DNA of 11,226 bases from Desulfofustis sp. (GTDB lineage Bacteria; Desulfobacterota; Desulfobulbia; Desulfobulbales; Desulfocapsaceae), in NCBI GenBank assembly GCA_029287755.1, contig JARFQM010000038.1, positions 1 through 11,226 on the forward strand, written 5' to 3'. The notes below the pieces were generated by a model. It saw only the letters and a program-made list of their open reading frames with translations, had not been told where the DNA came from and did no database searches. Position numbers and translations under genes: made by a program. Positions 6,438-11,226 of the stretch are shown here, piece after piece; position 1 is the first letter of the stretch; the number at the start of each line of letters is the position of its first letter.

Positions 6438-6650
6438 TTATAGAAAAAGCAGCCCCAAAAACAAGACAATACCGAACTGCACCGCGCCAATTGCCAGTGA
6501 AGCCGTGAGTGCTCCGGTCAACCCGTTTACTTGGATGCCATTGCCGCGCCGACCCAAAATCAGGATTGTGAACGCAGTTGTGTTTTCAGTTAAGCCGCCA
6601 AATAAGCGCTGCCTGACGACTTCAGGTCGTTTTTCTGACAATCGAGCCAT
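6438..6650 (-). CDS. Doubtful small membrane protein, 70 aa
   Basis: An ORF of 70 residues starting MARLSEKRPEVV, with a basic N-terminal third and a hydrophobic C-terminal 25 residues (46-70, ending LFLGLLFL) long enough for one membrane span. The start codon lies inside the left arm of the inverted repeat, without any ribosome binding site, and codon use is less GC-biased than in neighbouring genes. It may be a real small membrane protein carried with the repeat, or a chance ORF in a repeated element. No family recognised. Confidence 0.3.
   Translation of the reverse strand: MARLSEKRPEVVRQRLFGGLTENTTAFTILILGRRGNGIQVNGLTGALTASLAIGAVQFGIVLFLGLLFL
6616..6635 (+). terminator. Small hairpin followed by T run
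   Basis: ACGAC-TTCAG-GTCGT (6616-6630) followed by TTTTC on the plus strand has the shape of a weak intrinsic terminator. No plus-strand gene ends just before it, so it may be part of the repeat element or coincidence. Confidence 0.2.
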
Positions 6651-6785
6651 TTGCAAAACTAAGATTTTCGTTCAAAATCAAACCATGCGAGAAATTTCAC
6701 CACAGGCATATGATTGATATTCCGAGGATAAAATTTTGAGCATAACGCAGAGTTTGGGCGAAAATCTTAGTTTTGCACAAGGCTC
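6644..6785. repeat. 142-bp element bounded by a 27-bp inverted repeat
   Basis: The left arm 6644-6670 and right arm 6759-6785 are inverted copies matching at 25 of 27 bases, including 19 without mismatch (TGCAAAACTAAGATTTTCG at 6652-6670 and its complement at 6759-6777). The 88-base spacer is AT-rich and has further pairing inside (6672-6678 with 6733-6739). A second inverted match, TTCAAAATCAA (6671-6681), pairs with 6789-6799, outside the right arm. A match of this length is very unlikely by chance. The layout fits a MITE-like or other small dispersed element, or a long regulatory hairpin. No target-site duplication is obvious and no transposase is present. Confidence 0.7.
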
Positions 6786-6936
6786 ACTTGATTTTGAATT
6801 ATTAGTTGAGCTATTTACTGAGTCAGGCTTGATTTTACCTCTCTGAGGCAACAATTGTATTGGGTGGTTACGGAAGTGATCTCCATTGGTGGATGCAGCA
6901 CAGCACAACATTCATAAGACTGGCGAAAAACAGACC

Positions 6937-7713
6937 ATGCGTAAGCTCATTAGATCAGTATTTCTGTATGCGGTCATTGCAGGTTTGGGTTCCGCTGTTG
7001 CGGGATCCAGCGAAGAGATCAAAGTTGAACGGGTGAGCTTCGAGCGGGGCAAGAACAGCGCCACCATCGAAAGCTCGATAACCGGCTATGCCGTCATAGA
7101 TTATGTCCTCGGCGCGCGTCAGGGACAATACATGAATGTCAGCATAGCCACCGACAACGGTGCCAACTATTTCAATATCCTGGCTCCAGGCGAAGATCAG
7201 GTCGCCATGTTCAACGGTTCGATAAACGGCAACCAATTTGAAGGCATACTGCCCGAGTCGGGCGACTACAAGGTCAGGGTCTATATGATGCGCAGTGCGG
7301 CCCGTCGAAACGAGGTTGCCGCCTATCGACTGGAGATGATCATCACCGCTGCCGACAAAGAGCCGGACGCGGCAGCATCTTCTGAGCCCCCTGAAAATTC
7401 TGCGGTTCGGGCCGGCATGGGCAAATTCGATGCCACCGGACAGATCCCGTGTGCCCAGGCCGCAGGTCAGCCGACCGGACCCTGTGATTTCGGAGTGGCC
7501 CGTGACGGCGGCGGCAATGCCACGGTAATCATCACCAAGCCCGACGGGGTGCAACGGGCCATATTTTTCCTAGACGGCAAAGCCAACAGTGCCGACACCA
7601 GCCAGGCGGACGGCTACGGCGAGTTCAAGGCCGAACAGGAAAACGATCTGCACCTCATCCGGGTCGGGGAGGAGCGCTATGAGATCCCCGATGCGGTGAT
7701 CACCGGCGGTTGA
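6937..7713 (+). CDS. Exported protein with PliG-like lysozyme-inhibitor domain and second C-terminal domain
   Basis: A 258-residue exported protein. Residues 1-23 are a signal peptide (cut near AVAG). Residues about 28-137 resemble PliG, the periplasmic inhibitor of g-type lysozyme: FERGKNSATIESSITGY (35-51), then RQGQYMNVSI (61-70), NYFNILAPG (77-85), and LPESGDYKVRVYMMRSAAR (105-123). A low-complexity linker follows (140-158). Residues 165-258 form a second domain: C172 and C183 in a CAQAAGQPTGPCDFGVAR motif, a TKPDG turn at 200-204, ADGYGEF (224-230) and EERYEIPDAVI (245-255), a set I associate with small exported proteins of unknown function. The start at 6937 gives a proper signal peptide; a TTG at 6886 would extend it by 17 residues. 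The L,D-transpeptidase gene follows 92 bases later. Lysozyme inhibition is inferred from family resemblance only. Confidence 0.75.
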   Translation: MRKLIRSVFLYAVIAGLGSAVAGSSEEIKVERVSFERGKNSATIESSITGYAVIDYVLGARQGQYMNVSIATDNGANYFNILAPGEDQVAMFNGSINGNQFEGILPESGDYKVRVYMMRSAARRNEVAAYRLEMIITAADKEPDAAASSEPPENSAVRAGMGKFDATGQIPCAQAAGQPTGPCDFGVARDGGGNATVIITKPDGVQRAIFFLDGKANSADTSQADGYGEFKAEQENDLHLIRVGEERYEIPDAVITGG

Positions 7714-7805
7714 GATAGTGAACTTTGTAAAGCAACGGAAACGCATTGAGCCCTGATTGGATCGCTGTTTCCTAAAATATTCCAGACAACGAGAACAAGA
7801 GTTTC

Positions 7806-9476
7806 ATGACAGATAACAACAAAAGTTTGATACATCGAATACGTGGTACCGTTAGAATTCTGCCGGTCAGTTTGCTCTCTATTTTGTTTGCCATGGACTC
7901 GTCCGCTGCGGGCCAGTTCGAAGAGGCACTGTTCGATGAACTGGAGCACCACGTACCGGAGCTGGCGTCCTCTTCCTGGTACGGCGAGGCACTGGCGGTC
8001 GAAGAGCAGTGGCTGTTCGAGGTTTACCGGGAAAATGGCTTCCAGCCTTTCTGGTTCTCTGATAACGGTCTTGGCGAAGCGGCCATGGTTCTGCTGGACA
8101 CCCTGGAAAACGCTGATCAGCACGGCCTTGCTCCGCAGGATTACAACGTCGAATCAATCACGGCCCTGCTGGACCATGCGAACCCGGCGGAGCGTGCCCG
8201 GCTCGACCTGGTCCTGACCGATGGGTTCCTGCGCTATGTACATGACATAAGCGAGGGACAAAGCAAAGCCCGCCATGCCTTTCCGGAACTGTTCAGCGAA
8301 GCCGGATCCCCGGCCTTTTCCCCGCTCGAGGCTATCGGGTTCGAAGGCCATCCGGGTGGAATGCAGGGCTACTTGAGCTCCATGGCTCCTCAACATCCTT
8401 ATTACCGGCAATTGACCGAAGCACTGGCCGAATACCGCAAGATTGCCCAACTGGGCGGCTGGCCTTCGATAAAAGATGGTCCCACACTGCATCCTGGTGA
8501 AAGTGACTCCCGGGTTGGCCGGCTCAGGGAATTGCTGATCACAACCGGCGACCTGGAGCAGGATAGCGGTCAGGGCGATACCTACGATTCCGAAACCGTT
8601 GCCGCAGTTAAACGTTACCAGCAGCGTCACGGGTTGAGCGACGACGGGGTGATCGGTCCTCAAACCCTGGCGGCAATGAACGTGCCGGTTGCGGAGCGGA
8701 TCGAGCAGCTGAAGCTCAACCTGGAGCGCTGGCGCTGGCATGACAGGGAGCTGGGCGATACCTACGTGCTGGTGAATATCGCAGGGTTCGATCTAAAGGC
8801 AGTCCGAGAAAACCGTCTTGAATTGGAAATGAGGGTTATCGTCGGCAAACTGCATCATGAGACCCCGGTCTTCAGCGACAGGATACGCTATGCCGAGTTC
8901 AATCCGTTCTGGAACCTGACCCCGCATATCGCCCGCACCGAGACGCTCTCTCACCTGCGCAAGAATCCCGGCTATCTGGCCGAAAAGCATATCCGCCTTT
9001 TTTCCAGCTGGGGCGGTGATGCGGTGGAACTCGACCCGCTGAGTATAGACTGGCAGTCGGTCACGCCCCGGGCCATGAACCGCTACAAGCTGCGGCAGGA
9101 TCCAGGTGTCTGGAACGCACTCGGGACAATGAAGTTCATCTTTCCAAACAAATATTCGGTCTATCTGCACGACACTCCCAACCACGATCTTTTCCGTACA
9201 GCGAATAGGGCTTTCAGTCACGGCTGCATCCGGCTCAGCGACCCGCACGCGATGGCCGTTTTTCTGCTCGACCAGGGCGACGGCTCCTGGAATCGGCAGC
9301 GGGTGGAAGCCATTGTGGACAGCGCTAAGCGCACTATCGTCAACCTGCCCGAGCGGATACCGGTGCACCTTGCCTACCTGACCGCCTGGCACGATGAAGA
9401 AGGAGTACTCCACTTCAATGAGGATCTTTATGGAAGGGATAAAAGGTTGTTACAAGCCCTTAATGCTGGCAATTAG
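7806..9476 (+). CDS. L,D-transpeptidase, YcbB/LdtD type
   Basis: A 556-residue enzyme that makes 3-3 cross-links between peptidoglycan stem peptides using a cysteine nucleophile. Order of parts: an extended N terminus with signal sequence or membrane anchor (hydrophobic 18-30, possible cut after SAA at 35), an N-terminal scaffold (about 45-215), a PG_binding_1 domain (about 230-295, AVKRYQQRHGLSDDGVIG at 267-284), and a YkuD catalytic domain (about 318-500). The catalytic signature is SHGCIRL at 471-477 with nucleophile C474; H455 in YLHDTP is the second conserved histidine. NPFWNLTPHIA at 366-376 is typical of the YcbB group. Length is close to YcbB (about 600). No strong ribosome binding site precedes the ATG. 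It follows the PliG-like gene on the same strand and converges with the nucleotidyltransferase gene 16 bases away. Confidence 0.93.
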   Translation: MTDNNKSLIHRIRGTVRILPVSLLSILFAMDSSAAGQFEEALFDELEHHVPELASSSWYGEALAVEEQWLFEVYRENGFQPFWFSDNGLGEAAMVLLDTLENADQHGLAPQDYNVESITALLDHANPAERARLDLVLTDGFLRYVHDISEGQSKARHAFPELFSEAGSPAFSPLEAIGFEGHPGGMQGYLSSMAPQHPYYRQLTEALAEYRKIAQLGGWPSIKDGPTLHPGESDSRVGRLRELLITTGDLEQDSGQGDTYDSETVAAVKRYQQRHGLSDDGVIGPQTLAAMNVPVAERIEQLKLNLERWRWHDRELGDTYVLVNIAGFDLKAVRENRLELEMRVIVGKLHHETPVFSDRIRYAEFNPFWNLTPHIARTETLSHLRKNPGYLAEKHIRLFSSWGGDAVELDPLSIDWQSVTPRAMNRYKLRQDPGVWNALGTMKFIFPNKYSVYLHDTPNHDLFRTANRAFSHGCIRLSDPHAMAVFLLDQGDGSWNRQRVEAIVDSAKRTIVNLPERIPVHLAYLTAWHDEEGVLHFNEDLYGRDKRLLQALNAGN

Positions 9477-9478
9477 AG

Positions 9479-9503
9479 TCGCATGATCCGACTCATGATG
9501 CGA
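9479..9503. terminator. Possible shared hairpin between convergent genes
   Basis: TCGCATGAT (9479-9487) pairs with 9495-9503 at 8 of 9 positions, loop CCGACTC. It sits between the two convergent stops and reaches into the end of the nucleotidyltransferase gene. It lacks a T run on either strand, so termination is only suggested by position. Confidence 0.3.
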
Positions 9504-10596
9504 GAGAACGATACATCCGAACCCACCAGTAGACATGGCGGGGATGCGTCCACAATAAACAGAACAGCAGCTGCGGCGTTGAAACGGCTCCATAGTACAT
9601 CCTCAGCCACCATATGGAAGGCAGAAAGGTTTTACGCAGAATTTCCGGTAGCCGTGTGCCTGCAGCCTTCAAGTCCTTGAGCCGCTTATGCGGCCAGCCC
9701 TGGTAAGGCACCGGTGTCAGATTATTGTCCGGTAGCAACCATGGTGGTACTTTTTCCCTATCCCATGGGGTGAGGTGATGGAGCAAGGGCAGAGCCGCGC
9801 ACAGCAGCGGGTGATTACTGCGAATCCGCTCCCAGTCCAGGGTTTCGTGGTAGGTTTCGACGAAGCCCACAATATCTGCCACATTGATGAGTTTGAAGGA
9901 CTCATAGGTCAGCGGTGCTCGGAGCCCGTGCTGAAAAAGATAGTGAAGCATCTCCTCACTGGAAAACGTGGCGGCTTGCTTATGACCAAGGATGAATTGC
10001 CGCCGGCTCTCATAGAGCTGGTCGAAATCAACCTGGGGATAATAAGGGGGACATTCTGGATAAAGTCCCCGGTGAAGCTCAACACACACCGATGTGTTCC
10101 CCACTTGATAGTAGAGCGGGGGGAGATGAAAGTGATCTTTCGGTAGTACAGCTTTTTCCTGCCTGAAGCCTTTGGCTTTCAACAGACCATGTGCCCGATC
10201 CACCTCATTCCTGCCGAGCAGCAGGTCAATATCCCGCATGGGTCTTGAGGAGGGATCAGGATAGATAGTGTACGCCAGAGCGCCGCCTTTGAGCACGAGG
10301 CAGCGAATACCTTCCTGCTCGAATAAGCCGAGCACTTCAAGGAGTATCTGTGTCCGGATCTCAGCCAGTTGCTGGTGACGCTCAGAAAGAACGTGAAGAC
10401 TCCGCTTCACCCACGCCGGGTAGCTGCTGCCCGATTCGAGCAAGTGCTTTGCAAGCAGCGGAGCCATCCCTTCCAGCTCCGCCCGGGTGAGCAGCATCCG
10501 CCAGTCTTTAACTGCACCACTGAGTTGTTGCAGCATGGCGTGCTGCTCTGAATGACCGTCAATACGGGCGCAGAGTTCAAGGAGACGAACGCGCAT
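9493..10596 (-). CDS. Nucleotidyltransferase-family protein (NTP_transf_5 type)
   Basis: A 367-residue protein of the uncharacterised nucleotidyltransferase family PF14907. The fold-defining motif is clear: CLVLKGGALAYTIYP at 99-113, then R118-x-x-R121-D122-I123-D124-L, where the glycines and the two aspartates would bind nucleotide and metal. The rest is alpha-helical with many His and Trp and a basic C terminus; no signal peptide is seen. The start codon lies 3 bases after the stop of the HprK-related gene, with no good ribosome binding site, so translation is probably coupled. The same pair, an HPr-kinase-like protein and this nucleotidyltransferase type, occurs in some modified-peptide (lasso peptide) clusters and in the so-called HPr-rel-A gene sets together with a PqqD-like protein. 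The molecule modified here is unknown. Confidence 0.82.
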   Translation of the reverse strand: MRVRLLELCARIDGHSEQHAMLQQLSGAVKDWRMLLTRAELEGMAPLLAKHLLESGSSYPAWVKRSLHVLSERHQQLAEIRTQILLEVLGLFEQEGIRCLVLKGGALAYTIYPDPSSRPMRDIDLLLGRNEVDRAHGLLKAKGFRQEKAVLPKDHFHLPPLYYQVGNTSVCVELHRGLYPECPPYYPQVDFDQLYESRRQFILGHKQAATFSSEEMLHYLFQHGLRAPLTYESFKLINVADIVGFVETYHETLDWERIRSNHPLLCAALPLLHHLTPWDREKVPPWLLPDNNLTPVPYQGWPHKRLKDLKAAGTRLPEILRKTFLPSIWWLRMYYGAVSTPQLLFCLLWTHPRHVYWWVRMYRSLAS

Positions 10597-10599
10597 TGA

Positions 10600-11226
10600 T
10601 CAGCTCAGCACATTCGGGGAGCAGAAGATCGATTCCACATCTTCAAAACGACTATAGATAAGAGAGTAAGAATTACAGTTCCTCACTGTTTCCGCTAAAC
10701 GCGGAACACCAAGCCCTTCAAGGTTTCTGGCATTGACATGCGACTGCATGAGCAGAAAGCAGCTCTTTGCTGGGGACAGCTGTTCCAGCGCCATCGCTGC
10801 CCCCTCGACGTAGTGTGGGAAGACGATATGGGTTACCTGAGGATCCTGCAGGGTGAACCTGTCGTTGAGAAGCCGGTGCGGAATCATCATCTCGTTTTCA
10901 GAAACAATGACCTGATCATCGCACTCTTGCAGGTTCATCCACGAATAGTGGTTCGGGCCGGTTTTGAGGCTGATGGGTCTCGTAACAGGAGTGACCGTGC
11001 CGTTGTCTGCGAGAAATATCAGTTCATCGGTCAGATACTGATACCCGTGCGCCACAAGCCATGCTGTCAGGGTGCTTTTGCCCGTTCCACTCTGCCCCGG
11101 CAGGATAATGCAGGAGTCGTCCCTGCGTACCGCACCGGCATGCAAGGCGTGGCTTTCCTGGTTGGCGTCGATGCAGTGATAGAGGACTTCGTTCATCAGG
11201 ATGACGGCCAAATGATAGGGGTTCTG
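10600..11226 (-). CDS. HprK-related kinase-like protein (partial, cut by window edge)
   Basis: The frame is open to the right edge, so the N terminus is missing; 208 residues are visible. The first TTG or ATG in view (11211, 11196) are probably internal because relatives are near 300 residues. The core is that of the HPr kinase C-terminal domain: HALHAGAVRR, then a Walker A loop PGQSGTGKST encoded around 11071-11100, then an acidic TDEL motif where HPr kinases have their Walker B residues. True HPr kinases phosphorylate HPr of the sugar PTS; this shorter, divergent group (HprK-related) instead accompanies a PF14907 nucleotidyltransferase and often a PqqD-like protein. That companion gene follows after 3 bases. 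The substrate is unknown. Genes lying beyond the edge would decide its context. Confidence 0.85.
   Translation of the reverse strand, partial: QNPYHLAVILMNEVLYHCIDANQESHALHAGAVRRDDSCIILPGQSGTGKSTLTAWLVAHGYQYLTDELIFLADNGTVTPVTRPISLKTGPNHYSWMNLQECDDQVIVSENEMMIPHRLLNDRFTLQDPQVTHIVFPHYVEGAAMALEQLSPAKSCFLLMQSHVNARNLEGLGVPRLAETVRNCNSYSLIYSRFEDVESIFCSPNVLS

Larger units (their letters stand above)
6303..6936. other. Long intergenic region between divergent envelope genes
   Basis: About 630 bases between the divergently transcribed vWA/OmpA gene (-) and the PliG-like gene (+). It must hold both promoters, but no clear -35/-10 pair was found. It contains the doubtful membrane ORF (6438-6650), a small hairpin, the inverted repeat 6644-6785, and a direct repeat CTTGATTTT at 6787-6795 and 6828-6836. 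The right part (6786-6936) is AT-rich with nothing else recognisable. Confidence 0.5.

Noticed and set aside
6678..6911. 77-codon minus-strand frame across the right part of the inverted repeat
   Set aside because: No ribosome binding site, unremarkable composition, and it runs through the repeat; better explained as chance reading of the element.
6955..7554. 199-codon frame antisense to the PliG-like gene
   Set aside because: Complementary shadow of a gene with signal peptide and recognisable domains.
7737..7772. GGAAAC ... GTTTCC inverted repeat between the PliG-like and transpeptidase genes
   Set aside because: Only 6 bp with a 24-base loop and no T run; not convincing as a terminator.
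8154..9413. Two long minus-strand frames (8154-8741 and 8793-9413)
   Set aside because: Antisense to the L,D-transpeptidase, whose catalytic motif and domains are unambiguous.
1..11226. tRNA, rRNA, CRISPR arrays, riboswitches, integrases, transposases
   Set aside because: Gaps were read for conserved arms, regular spaced repeats and mobile-element protein motifs; none was found apart from the inverted-repeat element at 6644-6785.

Overview
This 11.2 kb window looks like chromosomal DNA of a Gram-negative bacterium. Evidence: several Sec-type signal peptides, an OmpA-type peptidoglycan-anchoring domain, a LapG-like periplasmic protease, a PliG-like lysozyme-inhibitor domain and a YcbB-type L,D-transpeptidase. 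Coding regions are moderately GC-rich; gaps are visibly more AT-rich. A gammaproteobacterium with some sulfur metabolism would fit (sulfite oxidase, molybdenum cofactor genes, rubredoxin), but this is inference. No tRNA, rRNA, CRISPR array, intact transposase, integrase or phage gene was seen.

Layout. (1) 1-1488: a rubredoxin gene (+) converges on a cytoplasmic sulfite-oxidase-family molybdoenzyme (-). (2) 1773-3523, all minus: a tight unit of a small Cys-rich ORF, xdhC and mocA, each overlapping the next. XdhC and MocA mature molybdenum hydroxylases of the xanthine dehydrogenase type, but no such enzyme is encoded in the window. (3) 3868-6302, minus: a vWA/OmpA protein, a gap with coding-like remnants, a secreted Cys-containing protein of unknown function, and an overlapping LapG-like transglutaminase-fold protease. 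(4) 6303-6936: a long, mostly non-coding stretch with a strong 27-bp inverted repeat and a doubtful small membrane ORF. (5) 6937-9476, plus: a PliG-like two-domain exported protein followed by an L,D-transpeptidase. (6) 9493 to the right edge, minus: an HPr-kinase-related ATP-binding protein (cut by the edge) followed after 3 bp by a nucleotidyltransferase of the kind found with it.

Functional reading. The left third is about molybdenum cofactor enzymes and their insertion or maturation factors. The middle is cell envelope: peptidoglycan binding (OmpA domain), cross-linking (L,D-transpeptidase), possible protection against lysozyme (PliG-like) and surface-adhesin release (LapG-like). The right end is an HprK-related kinase plus nucleotidyltransferase pair whose biological role is poorly understood. 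The most worthwhile items for follow-up are this pair, the Cys-rich ORF overlapping xdhC, the PliG-like fusion next to the transpeptidase, and the inverted-repeat element at 6644-6785.
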